DNA from: Gammaproteobacteria bacterium
Lineage (GTDB): Bacteria > Pseudomonadota > Gammaproteobacteria > Enterobacterales > Kangiellaceae
Direction of reading: 5' to 3'
Assembly: GCA_013373545.1 (NCBI GenBank)
Contig: JABXHQ010000025.1
Span: 20,232 to 84,231 of the forward strand
Length of the DNA stretch: 64,000 nucleotides
Both the position numbers and the translations under genes were made by a program. Positions 19,067 to 28,241 of this stretch are shown here, piece by piece. The notes beneath the pieces were generated by a model. It was not told the origin of the DNA and made no database searches. It worked only from the letters and a program-made list of their open reading frames with translations. The stretch's first letter is position 1. Each line of letters starts with the position of its first letter.

Positions 19067-20881
19067 TTAACGCGCTAGCGTATCGGCAATGTAGCGATCG
19101 ACTATGCGCTCTAAAATAGCCAAAGGTACCGCGCCATTTTTCAACACCGCGTCGTGAAAATCACGTAAGTCGAATTTGTCACCAAGCTGCGTTTTCGCCT
19201 TCTCTCTTAGCTCAAGGATTTTGATCATCCCCACTTTATAAGAAGTCGCCTGGCCCGGCATAACAATGTAACGTTCAATTTCAGAAACCACGTCGCTCTT
19301 CGCCATTCCAGTATTATTCAGCATATATTCGATGGCTTCTTCACGCGTCCACTTTTTAGCATGAATACCGGTATCAACCACAAGCCGAACCGCACGGAAC
19401 AATTCAGCTTGTAACCGCCCAATGTTATCAAATGGGTTGTTCTGAAAACCCAACTCCCATGCTAATTGCTCAGCATACAAAGCCCAACCTTCAGTGTATG
19501 CGGTAAAAGGTGCAAACTTTCTAAATAACGGTACACCCTCTAGTTCTTGTTGAATGGTAACTTGAAAGTGATGTCCAGGAACTGCTTCATGGTAAGCCAG
19601 AGTTCGCATACCATATTTTGGTGTCGCTTTAATGTCATATAAATTGGCATAAAAGATCCCAGGTCGCGAACCATCAATGGCCGGCTGCTGGTAGTAAGCA
19701 CCGGGTGATGTTTTCTCTTTAAATTCTGGAATACGTTTAACCGCAACAGTGGCTTTTGGACGTACTCGAAACGCTTCATCTAAACCTTTGTTAATTTCAT
19801 CAATAATCGTTTGGTAGTCACTGAGAATTTGCTCGCGTCCGGTGTCACTATCGGCATAATAGAATCGTTGTTCATCGGCTAGTTGACTCATAACCGCAGT
19901 AAAACCTTGCTCAGTATCATAACCTTGCTCAGCTAAAATCGTCAGCATTTCTTGCTGAATGCGCTCGACTTCACTCAAACCCGTTTGATGAATCTCTTCA
20001 GGCGTGTAGTCAGTGGTGGTAAATAGTTTTAACGCCGCACGATACGCTTGCTCACCCTTTGGCAGTTTCCACATACCATCGTCGCTGGTCGCTTTGTCAC
20101 CGAGAGCGGCAAAGTAATCAATGAACGATTGATAGGCTGGATGTACGCTATCGGCGATGGCCAATTTCGCTTGTTGTAATAGCTGCGTTTGTTCATCTGT
20201 AGAAAGATCTGTTTTAGCTAGCTTGTCTTTTAGCGAGGTGTATAAAATATTTTCTTCAATTGGCTTATCAACAAACTCATTCATTTCAGCCAGCACACGG
20301 TCAATTACAAATCGCGGCGGAATAATTCCATTCTCTTCGCGAATGACTAATCCTTGTTTAATCTGTGAGAACTTGCGTTTCACCGCATGCAATCGCGCTA
20401 TATAATCTTCTGCATCGCGCTCATCGTGCACCTGATGCTGGGCATCCATGAATGATGGAAAGTTAGATTGTGCACCAAACAGCTGATTCACCGGATAGTT
20501 GTGATAACGATAGGGCTCAAGCTCAATTGCGTAGTCCATTAAATACAGCATGATATCTTTCGACAACTGCTCGTCTTCTGTGAGATCTTCATAACTGAGC
20601 AACATCTCACGATATTCTTTTACCTTGGCAAATAGTTCATCGGTGCTTTCAGGGCTTGCATCGTCGAGCTGGCTTTGATGACCTTTAATGCCAAACCCTT
20701 CAAGAAAATGCAGGCTGGTTAAAGTTTCCGGACTGTCTTTAACCAATTCGTAAACCACTCGGTTAAAGAAAAAATTGATTGTCCAGGGGCGGCTTTCGAG
20801 ATTATGCCAAATTGCGCCACCAATCAGGAGTGTCAGCGAAAAAATAATGGCCAGAAGCCATAAAAGTATCTTTTTAAACAT
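19067..20881 (-). CDS. DUF885-family putative zinc metallopeptidase, membrane-anchored
   Basis: DUF885 proteins are thought to be metal-dependent carboxypeptidase-like enzymes; no specific substrate can be given here. The 604-residue protein has an N-terminal hydrophobic anchor (about residues 5-26), then a long helical domain typical of the family. The metal-binding signature HEAVPGHHFQ is near residue 430, and EGWALYAEQL follows about 35 residues later with the likely third ligand. It stands alone with its own terminator. It probably acts in the periplasm, inferred from the anchor. Confidence 0.85.
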   Translation of the reverse strand: MFKKILLWLLAIIFSLTLLIGGAIWHNLESRPWTINFFFNRVVYELVKDSPETLTSLHFLEGFGIKGHQSQLDDASPESTDELFAKVKEYREMLLSYEDLTEDEQLSKDIMLYLMDYAIELEPYRYHNYPVNQLFGAQSNFPSFMDAQHQVHDERDAEDYIARLHAVKRKFSQIKQGLVIREENGIIPPRFVIDRVLAEMNEFVDKPIEENILYTSLKDKLAKTDLSTDEQTQLLQQAKLAIADSVHPAYQSFIDYFAALGDKATSDDGMWKLPKGEQAYRAALKLFTTTDYTPEEIHQTGLSEVERIQQEMLTILAEQGYDTEQGFTAVMSQLADEQRFYYADSDTGREQILSDYQTIIDEINKGLDEAFRVRPKATVAVKRIPEFKEKTSPGAYYQQPAIDGSRPGIFYANLYDIKATPKYGMRTLAYHEAVPGHHFQVTIQQELEGVPLFRKFAPFTAYTEGWALYAEQLAWELGFQNNPFDNIGRLQAELFRAVRLVVDTGIHAKKWTREEAIEYMLNNTGMAKSDVVSEIERYIVMPGQATSYKVGMIKILELREKAKTQLGDKFDLRDFHDAVLKNGAVPLAILERIVDRYIADTLAR

Positions 20882-21407
20882 GTCCCTACCCTTTGTTGTT
20901 ATTTATTTACTGGTATTGAATTCTAAAACTATCAAAACAAGTTACAACAGGGCAGCGAAAAAGTATTGCAAAATTTATCAGCGGAAGAAAAAAGCCCCGA
21001 AAAATCGGGGCAAATTAGGGGTCGAAATATCAGTCAGTTCAACTAGGATGAAAACTACATTGAGTACTGCTCCTGAATGCACCAGTTTAACGCTTCCTGA
21101 CTCACTCGAGTCACAAGGCGCTAACTCAGCATCAACACTAGCTTTCGCCCCTAACCCTAAAGTCTCGCAGCGATGATGAAAAGCCCAGAGCTCGGGATTT
21201 GCGAATGGTTTATCATTTTGCTCCTCAATCATCGCGAAAATATGGCAAAAGTACGCCTCTGAACACAGTGATTAAATTCTGATGGACTATAGGAAAAAGC
21301 AGCGAATTCCAGTAAACTGCGGCGATACTAAATGAGATAGGGATATTGGTGAGCTCGCAAATTCCGCGAACTGACTGCTCAAATAACAACCAACACAGCG
21401 GTTTTTG
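20882..21407. other. Intergenic region with an orphan minus-strand terminator
   Basis: About 525 bases separate the DUF885 gene from the RDD gene. The region holds a strong minus-strand terminator (20990-21014) without an obvious gene in front of it. Minus-strand frames include one of 84 codons from 21232 that would read through the terminator, and a 19-codon frame from 21213 preceded by GAGGAG; neither resembles a known protein. A small untranslated RNA of roughly 200-300 bases is possible. Confidence 0.4.
20990..21014 (-). terminator. Orphan intrinsic terminator, minus strand
   Basis: Reading the minus strand: GCCCCGA, short T loop, TCGGGGC, then TTTTTT. Plus-strand bases are the A run before 20997 and the stem to about 21014. 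It faces away from the RDD gene and lies about 110 bases upstream of the DUF885 start, so it must end a transcript starting between here and about 21400. Confidence 0.8.
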
Positions 21408-22091
21408 ATGTTAGATACCAATCTTCGAGTTGAAGTACCAGAAGGCATAGCTATAAACCTCCCACTCGCCGGCCCTGTGGTCCGTTGCCTTGCATTTTTG
21501 ATCGATCTATTGATTCGCATCGGAGTTTACTTGGCACTAGGAACCGTATTTGGCGTTATGGGCATTTTCGGTGAAGGCTTGATGCTCATTTGCTTATTTG
21601 CCATTGAGTGGTTTTATCCCGTGGTATTCGAAATTTTTAATGGTGGTGCCACACCCGGCAAAAAGCTGTTCGAAGTCGCAGTGGTCAATGACGATGGCAC
21701 GCCGGTCACTTGGGGCGCTTCCATCGTTCGCAATATCTTACGCGCCGCCGATATGTTCCCCTTTTTGTACTTAACCGGCCTTGTCAGCATGTTACTTAAT
21801 GGCCAATTCAAGCGTTTGGGTGATTTAGCCGCTGGCACCATTGTCATTCATCGCAAAACCTACTCGCATAGTGGCCACTTACCCGAAGCCAAAAGTCATA
21901 AAGCCAAAGTGGCCTTGACCCTTGAAGAACAAAGCGCGCTGCTGCACTTTGGCGAACGCAGTGGTCAACTAAGTAAAGCTCGCAGTCTTGAGTTGGCAGA
22001 TATTCTAGCCCCGGTCGTTGATGGCCAGGAGTCTTCCCAGCGCATGGCTGCAATACTCGGAATTGCGAATTGGTTGCGAGGTAGACGGTGA
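21408..22091 (+). CDS. RDD-family membrane protein
   Basis: A 227-residue protein with an RDD domain: RCLAFLIDLLIRIGVYL at about residue 27, further membrane segments and GGATPGKKLFEVAVVNDDG, then RRNL-like SIVRNILRAAD. The C-terminal third is soluble. RDD proteins are small membrane proteins, some linked to ion exchange, mostly of unknown role. The ATG at 21408 is preferred over an adjacent TTG. First gene of a six-gene overlapping operon; its stop overlaps the next start (GTGA). Confidence 0.85.
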   Translation: MLDTNLRVEVPEGIAINLPLAGPVVRCLAFLIDLLIRIGVYLALGTVFGVMGIFGEGLMLICLFAIEWFYPVVFEIFNGGATPGKKLFEVAVVNDDGTPVTWGASIVRNILRAADMFPFLYLTGLVSMLLNGQFKRLGDLAAGTIVIHRKTYSHSGHLPEAKSHKAKVALTLEEQSALLHFGERSGQLSKARSLELADILAPVVDGQESSQRMAAILGIANWLRGRR

Positions 22092-23059
22092 GACAGCAAG
22101 AGTTTGAAGATAAATACCGCGGTCAGTGGCAAGCCTTTCACGCGCTGTTGGACAAAATGTCCGGTAGTCACAAAACTCAACTCAGTCATAAAGAGCTAAG
22201 CCTGTTTCCGACACAGTATCGAAACATCTGTCACTCATTAGCAATTGCAAAAGAACGCCAATATAGCCCCTATTTAGTCGATCACCTCGATACTCTGGTT
22301 CTGCGCGGTCACCAATTATTTTATAACAAGCGGCAACGTATCGGACGGCGAATTTTTGAATACATTGCACATGGCTTTGCTCGCGAGATTCAAAATAATC
22401 GCGGCTTATTTTTGCTCAGCCACGCAATATTTTACGGTCCGGCGCTGATTATCTTTGCGCTAACGTTGCTCAATCCTGACCTAATTTACAGCCTACTGCC
22501 GCACGACCAAGTCGCCAGTTTCGAGTCAATGTATAATCCAGAGCAAACAGTCTTAGGTCGAGAGCGCGAGTCTGATACTGACTTTTATATGTTCGGACAT
22601 TATATCCGAAATAATATTGGTATTGGCTTTCAAACCTTTGCCACCGGCATCTTATTTACCCTCGGAACTCTATTCTTCTTAATTTTTAACGGTATATTTT
22701 TCGGTGTCATCGCAGCGCATATCATTAATATTAAATATCAAAGTACGTTTTTCTCATTCGTTATTGGGCATGGTTCGGTTGAGCTAACAGCCATAGTGAT
22801 TGCAGGTATGGCCGGTATTAAGCTCGGCTGGGCCCTCATCGCACCTGGCAACTTTAGCCGCTTAGATGCCCTAAAACTCAGCGCCCAAAAAGCCGTGCAA
22901 CTCATGTATGGCGTTTTCTTCTTTTTGTTGTTGGCCGCGTTCATCGAAGCTTTTTGGTCGTCTAGCACAACTATTAGCAACACGGTTAAGTACATCGTAG
23001 GCGCAAGCTTATGGACTTTGGTGTACAGCTACTTGCTGTGGCCGCGGAGTAAAGTTTAA
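22088..23059 (+). CDS. SpoIIM-like (stage II sporulation protein M family) membrane protein
   Basis: A 323-residue multi-spanning protein with a soluble N-terminal region of about 110 residues and at least five membrane segments. Features typical of the family are FATGILFTLGTLFFLIFNG and GHGSVELTAIVIAGMAG. In Bacillus SpoIIM works with peptidoglycan-remodelling enzymes at the engulfing membrane; the gammaproteobacterial members lack sporulation and their role is unknown. It starts with GTG overlapping the RDD stop by 4 bases and ends overlapping the next gene by 1 base. Confidence 0.85.
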   Translation: MRQQEFEDKYRGQWQAFHALLDKMSGSHKTQLSHKELSLFPTQYRNICHSLAIAKERQYSPYLVDHLDTLVLRGHQLFYNKRQRIGRRIFEYIAHGFAREIQNNRGLFLLSHAIFYGPALIIFALTLLNPDLIYSLLPHDQVASFESMYNPEQTVLGRERESDTDFYMFGHYIRNNIGIGFQTFATGILFTLGTLFFLIFNGIFFGVIAAHIINIKYQSTFFSFVIGHGSVELTAIVIAGMAGIKLGWALIAPGNFSRLDALKLSAQKAVQLMYGVFFFLLLAAFIEAFWSSSTTISNTVKYIVGASLWTLVYSYLLWPRSKV

Positions 23060-24648
23060 TGAAGCTTGAAGCGATCACGGCAAAAGTTAAGCCACGCTCG
23101 GGGTGGGAGTCTATCGACCTAGGCTTTCGCATGGTACAACAACACTGGCTCGCGCTCTATATCATTTGGCTAGGCATAACCTTACCCATTTTTGCTACCG
23201 CAACCTGGCTATTTACCGATCATTTATTTTGGGTGGTGTTTCTGTTTTGGTGGTGTAAGCCAATATTTGAAACGGCTTTGCTAAATTATCTTGCGCGCGC
23301 CCTATTTGGTGAGTTTCCAACTTTTGGCAGCACGCTAAAAACCTTTCACCGTTATGCGTTTACCCAATGGTTTGCCAATCTAACTTGGCGAAGATTCAGT
23401 TTTACACGTTCAATGGATCTGCCGATTGCACAACTAGAAGGTCTTTCAGGCAGTCGCCGCGGCCGCCGAATTAGAACCCTCCACGCATTTAATTCAGGTG
23501 CGGCCGTTTGGCTAACAATCCTATTATTTTTACTCCAGATAGCCTTCTATTTTAATATTTTTGGTATTCTGTTTTGGTTAATACCAGAGGTGTATATCGA
23601 TTCATTTTTCACCGAAATAGAAGATCTACTTTGGGCGGAAAATTCAGTCAGCGCACAGCTATTCCAAGCCTATGTCATGTACTTGGTATTTACCTTCTTC
23701 GCGCCTTTCTATGTCGCCGGTGGTTTTTCGATTTATATCAACCAAAGGACCATTCTGGAAGCCTGGGATATTGAGTTAGTATTTAAAAAGCTAGCGCAGC
23801 GGGTAACTGCAAATAAAGATTATCTTTCATCAATTTCATCAAGCGTGCTGATAATCTTATTCAGTGGTACGTTAGTTTTTTTCTCACCGACTTCGCCAGC
23901 ACAAGAAGATCCCAGCAACTCAGATGTCTCGTCGTACTCAATAAGCGAAGAAAAAAAACGAGAAGTTAAAAAAGAGGCGCAGGCAATACTCAATAGTCCT
24001 CCGTTTGTCAATTCGACACAAGATTCAGAGTTAATATTTGAAATTGATTTTGACTTTAGCTTTGACAAAGACGATGAAGATAAGGAAGAAGAGCCCAAGG
24101 CGCGCTCAACCAACACACGCGACTTGGGTATGGGTGGTGCTTTTGTCGGGCTTGCTCAACTATTCGAGGTTGTACTTTGGTTGGTCGTCATCGCGCTGGT
24201 CGTTTGGTTTGTTATCAAACTTATTGGCCGGCAGTCATTTTCACGCAAGAAATCAAAAAAGCTGACCGAGCGTCCAGAGGTTTTGTTTGGTCTTGATCTC
24301 AATGACACACCGCTGCCCGATGACCCAGCTCAGCAGGCGCGGAAACTTTGGCAATCAGCAGAACATCGGCAAGCGTTATCACTGTTACTCAAAGCAGCGC
24401 TGGTGCGCTTAATTGACGACCATAATTGTCGTTTCGAAGATGGCTATACCGAACTTGAATGCGCTCGCGTGGTTAACCATGCAACCGAATCCTCAGTGGC
24501 GCAGTATTTTTCTGAGCTAATTGCCGTTTGGCGGATGTTCGCCTATGCGCATCAGTTACCTGATAGCGAAACATTTCACTTTTTGACTGACAACTTTAAT
24601 TCAATATTTAGTCAACCAACGACAGCGGAGGAAACAGCAAGTGAGTGA
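23059..24648 (+). CDS. DUF4129-containing membrane protein
   Basis: A 529-residue membrane protein. The N-terminal half has paired membrane segments (about residues 30-80, 155-180 and 210-235). A charged stretch of Asp, Glu and Lys at about 295-355 is followed by a last membrane segment (about 370-392) and a cytoplasmic DUF4129 domain of about 110 residues (LWQSAEHRQALSLLLKAALV). DUF4129 proteins recur with MoxR and DUF58 genes, as here, and have no settled function. The start overlaps the previous stop (TAATG). Confidence 0.82.
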   Translation: MKLEAITAKVKPRSGWESIDLGFRMVQQHWLALYIIWLGITLPIFATATWLFTDHLFWVVFLFWWCKPIFETALLNYLARALFGEFPTFGSTLKTFHRYAFTQWFANLTWRRFSFTRSMDLPIAQLEGLSGSRRGRRIRTLHAFNSGAAVWLTILLFLLQIAFYFNIFGILFWLIPEVYIDSFFTEIEDLLWAENSVSAQLFQAYVMYLVFTFFAPFYVAGGFSIYINQRTILEAWDIELVFKKLAQRVTANKDYLSSISSSVLIILFSGTLVFFSPTSPAQEDPSNSDVSSYSISEEKKREVKKEAQAILNSPPFVNSTQDSELIFEIDFDFSFDKDDEDKEEEPKARSTNTRDLGMGGAFVGLAQLFEVVLWLVVIALVVWFVIKLIGRQSFSRKKSKKLTERPEVLFGLDLNDTPLPDDPAQQARKLWQSAEHRQALSLLLKAALVRLIDDHNCRFEDGYTELECARVVNHATESSVAQYFSELIAVWRMFAYAHQLPDSETFHFLTDNFNSIFSQPTTAEETASE

Positions 24649-25864
24649 GCCCGCTGCAGCTAATCAATCCGTAAAAAGAGTCCAAATCAGTCGTAATTTT
24701 ATTTGGACGGCAGCGCTAATTTTGCTGCTTGGGATTCTATCTATTTGGTTAATATCGAACGCTAACCGACGCTACTTTGAACAGCAATTACCACCTTCGG
24801 TTGAAGTTCGTAAAAATCCTTTCTTAGCGGTGGAGCAATTAGGCGCAAAGTACGGTGATAGCATTACCACCTTACGAGACTTTTCACTATTTGACGATGC
24901 TATTGATCCCAATAGCATCGTTATCATTACCAATAGTCGCAAACCCCTTAGTCAAAACCGTCTACAAGCGATAAAAGACTTTGTTGAGCAAGGTGGTTTT
25001 TTAATATTAGTAGCCGAAGAAGTTTTCGATGACGAGCAACAAGCGAGTGGCGCGCCACTACTTGACGAGCTCGACGTCAGACTTTATCTCAATGATGAGT
25101 CAGTAAGTAGTAGCCGAAGTTTATTTGGCAGCGATCTTTTTTATTCCTATTATAACGAAAATAGTGCTCTCGAATTTGATGGCGAAGATGCACCGATTAA
25201 TGTTTCTTTTAATTCCAATCGGTATTTGGTCGACGCATCAGGTGATGCTTTTTATATTGCCGGTTCAGAGGAAAACAATCATCTCATTCAGTATCACTAC
25301 GGTGACGGAATCATAACTGTATTCAGCGACATTAGCTTTTGGACTAATGACCGATTAGGTGATAATGATCATGCCTATTTCTTTCGCATGCTAACCGAAA
25401 CTTTTCCGGTTTATATTGTTTATAATCCGCAAGTTCCTTCGCTTTTCTCGCTCACTTGGCAACATGCCAACTATTTATTAATTTCTTTATTACTATTTAT
25501 TGCCGTTTTAATTTGGTACAAGCAAATTAAAACCGGTCCGGTTTTCCCCCAGTTTTCCAATGATAGCCGCAGCCTTTTACAGCATATTGAAGCCGCTAGC
25601 GCGTTCAAAACTCGGTATTGCGGGTTACCGGAATTATTCGAGCAAGCTAAAAATGACCTATTCAAAAAAATTGCGCGGCGTCACCACGGCTTCTTGGAAT
25701 GGCCGCCACAAAAACAAATTGAACATATTGCGGCGCAGACTCAGCAAAACGAAGACAAGATTAGTATTATTTTTAAACCTACTGATGATGCGCAAATTTT
25801 TACAATGCAAATTGCTTTGATTCAGAAAATCAGATTAAAGATGGATGGAAAACGATATGAGTGA
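24641..25864 (+). CDS. DUF4350-containing membrane protein
   Basis: This 407-residue protein has an N-terminal membrane segment (about residues 19-40), an extracytoplasmic alpha/beta domain with SIVIITNSRKPLSQNRLQAIKD and GGFLILVAEE motifs resembling the DUF4350 (GATase-like) fold, a second membrane segment (about 277-298) and a cytoplasmic tail of about 105 residues. It is the usual partner of DUF4129, MoxR and DUF58 proteins. GTG start, overlapping the previous gene by 8 bases. Confidence 0.8.
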   Translation: MSEPAAANQSVKRVQISRNFIWTAALILLLGILSIWLISNANRRYFEQQLPPSVEVRKNPFLAVEQLGAKYGDSITTLRDFSLFDDAIDPNSIVIITNSRKPLSQNRLQAIKDFVEQGGFLILVAEEVFDDEQQASGAPLLDELDVRLYLNDESVSSSRSLFGSDLFYSYYNENSALEFDGEDAPINVSFNSNRYLVDASGDAFYIAGSEENNHLIQYHYGDGIITVFSDISFWTNDRLGDNDHAYFFRMLTETFPVYIVYNPQVPSLFSLTWQHANYLLISLLLFIAVLIWYKQIKTGPVFPQFSNDSRSLLQHIEAASAFKTRYCGLPELFEQAKNDLFKKIARRHHGFLEWPPQKQIEHIAAQTQQNEDKISIIFKPTDDAQIFTMQIALIQKIRLKMDGKRYE

Positions 25865-26861
25865 TGACATTCAAGCACCAACAACTAATGATTCAATTAA
25901 CCCTGAACTCGAAACTAGTTATCAAACGGCCAATAAGATTAAACAACAGGTCGAGCAAGTTTTAATTGGACAGTCGGATGTTTTACAACAAGCACTAGTA
26001 TGCTTATTTGCTTCGGGTCACCTATTATTAGAAGGTGTACCAGGAATCGGAAAAACATTGCTAGTACGCGCCTTATCAAAAAGTTTTGGCGGTGACTTTT
26101 CACGCATTCAGTTTACCCCCGATTTAATGCCGAGCGATGTAACCGGCCACGCAGTATACGATCCTAAGTCAGAGAAGTTTCGCATTCGTAAAGGCCCTGC
26201 ATTCACCAATTTATTGTTAGCCGACGAGATCAATCGCGCACCAGCAAAAACTCAAGCGTCATTGCTGGAAGTTATGCAAGAACAACAAATTACTATTGAA
26301 GGCAATGCTTATCATACTGATAAGCCCTTTATGGTAATGGCAACTCAAAACCCTCTCGAACAAGAAGGCACCTATCCACTACCCGAAGCAGAACTCGATC
26401 GCTTTTTGATGAAAGTTTATATGGAATATCCGGAGCAGGACGATGAAGTGCTGTTGGTAAAAAAGATTACCACCGGACAAATATCTAACACAGCTCTGCT
26501 CGATATGGTGCAAGAAGTCGCAACACCCGAAGACATCATTAAAGGCCAACAAATCGCTAGTAAGGTAGAAGTCGATGATAGCTTATTTGATTATGCCGTG
26601 CGTATCGTTGCCGCGACAAGAAAATGGCCAGGCATTCGAATGGGTGCCAGTCCGCGAGCCAGTCTCGCTTTGATCCGCTGTTCGCGTGCCTTAGCCATGC
26701 TTAATCGTCAAAGCTTTGTTACCCCCGACGAGATAAAGCAAGTGGCTGCGCCAATTATTCGTCATCGTATTCAATTGTCGGCCGAGCTTGAAATTGAAGG
26801 CATTTCAGTTGATGACGTGATTAAAGATATCTTAAATCAAGTAGAAGCTCCACGCCAATGA
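25845..26861 (+). CDS. MoxR-family AAA+ ATPase
   Basis: MoxR ATPases act as chaperones that mature or activate partner complexes, often with a vWA-type partner. The 338-residue protein has Walker A GVPGIGKT, Walker B LLLADEINRAPAKTQ, the TQNPLEQEGTYPLPEAELDRF segment with sensor and arginine residues, and a C-terminal lid. It overlaps the DUF4350 gene by 20 bases; an alternative ATG at 25857 would reduce this to 8. The DUF58 gene downstream overlaps by 4 bases and probably encodes its partner. Confidence 0.95.
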   Translation: MENDMSDDIQAPTTNDSINPELETSYQTANKIKQQVEQVLIGQSDVLQQALVCLFASGHLLLEGVPGIGKTLLVRALSKSFGGDFSRIQFTPDLMPSDVTGHAVYDPKSEKFRIRKGPAFTNLLLADEINRAPAKTQASLLEVMQEQQITIEGNAYHTDKPFMVMATQNPLEQEGTYPLPEAELDRFLMKVYMEYPEQDDEVLLVKKITTGQISNTALLDMVQEVATPEDIIKGQQIASKVEVDDSLFDYAVRIVAATRKWPGIRMGASPRASLALIRCSRALAMLNRQSFVTPDEIKQVAAPIIRHRIQLSAELEIEGISVDDVIKDILNQVEAPRQ

Positions 26862-28204
26862 GTCCCAGCAAAAGAGCGTTATTATATTTAAGCGCTTGGG
26901 CAGTGCTTGCCGTTATCGTAGCATTGCTAAAGATCATGGCAGCCTCGTTTGATTGGCCCGCGAGCTATGCTGATTTAAGTTTTCAGATGTGGTTTTACAG
27001 TGGTTTAACATTGGCGGGCCTTGCGCTCATCGACTGGATCGTCTTATTAAATGAGCCGAAACCATTGGCCGTGCGTGATGTTAATACAAACGTTGCCGTG
27101 GGCAGCAAAACCCAAGTTAAAATAAAGTTGAAACATTACTGCCGGCGGCGTCTCGATCTGATCGTCAATGATCATTATCCGGAACATTCGTCAATTACTG
27201 ACTTACCACAAACCGTAAAGTTGCCCGCCAAGCAGACCGCCACCGTTACTTATCACTTATCGATCCAAAAACGCGGCGACGCTCAATTTAGCTTTGTGCG
27301 AATATTGCGCCAATCATGGTTAGGCTTGTGGCAGCAAGTAGTTTTGGCCAGTGCACCTGAGTCGGTTAAGGTTTATCCTAATTTTGCCGCTATTCATCAT
27401 TACCTGCTGTTATCCGCCGATCAACAACAGTCGCAGATGGGGATCCGCAAGAGTCAGCGCCGCGGCGACGGGCTCGAGTTTCACCAATTGCGCGAATACC
27501 GGCTAGGTGATTCTTTACGCCAGATCGATTGGCGTGCGAGCTCGCGATTGAATAAATTAATTTCTAAAGAGTATCAGGAAGAGAAAGATCAAAATATTGT
27601 ATTTTTACTCGACTGTGGACGTCGCATGAGAACCCAAGACGACCAGTTGTCGCATTTTGATCATTCACTTAATGCAATGCTACTGCTCGCTTATATCGGT
27701 TTAAAGCAAGGTGATGCCGTTGGCCTGGCAACGTTTGGCGGCCTGTCGCGCTGGCTACCACCGCAAAAAGGCACTTACTTTATTAATTCATTGATGAATC
27801 AAGTCTACGACTGCCACCCAACGCTGAATGCCAGCGACTTTATTGAGGCCGCCACCACACTAAACAGTAAAATAAGAAAACGCTCTTTAGTGGTGCTGAT
27901 TAGCAACTGCCGCAATGAAGATTGGATAGAATTAGAGCCCGCTGTTCGCTTACTGCGCCAACATCACTTAGTGTTATTGGCTAATCTAAAAGAGCAATCT
28001 TTAGAATCCGTGCTAGAAACACCCATTGAAAAATTTGAAGACGCACAACGTTACGCGGAAACTTGCCAGTTTATCGCGCAGCGGCAACAGCTTATCGCCA
28101 ACTGTGTCAATCAAGGTGTGGTAACGGTCGATACCACACCGAAGCGCTTGGCAACTGAAATCGTTAATGAATATTTTAAAATAAAACGTAGCGGTAAGTT
28201 GTAA
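26858..28204 (+). CDS. DUF58 protein (vWA-like), probable MoxR partner
   Basis: A 448-residue protein with two N-terminal membrane segments (about residues 8-30 and 45-65), a beta-rich linker and the DUF58 core (RRGDGLEFHQLREYRLGD and QIDWRASSRLNKLISKEY) leading into a vWA-like domain. The vWA metal site is degenerate: LLDCGRRM where a classical MIDAS would read DxSxS. DUF58 proteins are the regular partner of MoxR ATPases. Last gene of the overlapping operon; prmA begins 37 bases later. Confidence 0.88.
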   Translation: MSPSKRALLYLSAWAVLAVIVALLKIMAASFDWPASYADLSFQMWFYSGLTLAGLALIDWIVLLNEPKPLAVRDVNTNVAVGSKTQVKIKLKHYCRRRLDLIVNDHYPEHSSITDLPQTVKLPAKQTATVTYHLSIQKRGDAQFSFVRILRQSWLGLWQQVVLASAPESVKVYPNFAAIHHYLLLSADQQQSQMGIRKSQRRGDGLEFHQLREYRLGDSLRQIDWRASSRLNKLISKEYQEEKDQNIVFLLDCGRRMRTQDDQLSHFDHSLNAMLLLAYIGLKQGDAVGLATFGGLSRWLPPQKGTYFINSLMNQVYDCHPTLNASDFIEAATTLNSKIRKRSLVVLISNCRNEDWIELEPAVRLLRQHHLVLLANLKEQSLESVLETPIEKFEDAQRYAETCQFIAQRQQLIANCVNQGVVTVDTTPKRLATEIVNEYFKIKRSGKL

Positions 28205-28241
28205 TCGTTATGGGCTATTTTGCAACAGGAGTACGCGGCTG

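Noticed and set aside
20978..21232. 84-codon minus-strand frame as a protein gene
   Set aside because: Its end is encoded by the terminator stem and T tract and the sequence shows no recognisable domain; kept only as part of the orphan-transcript observation.
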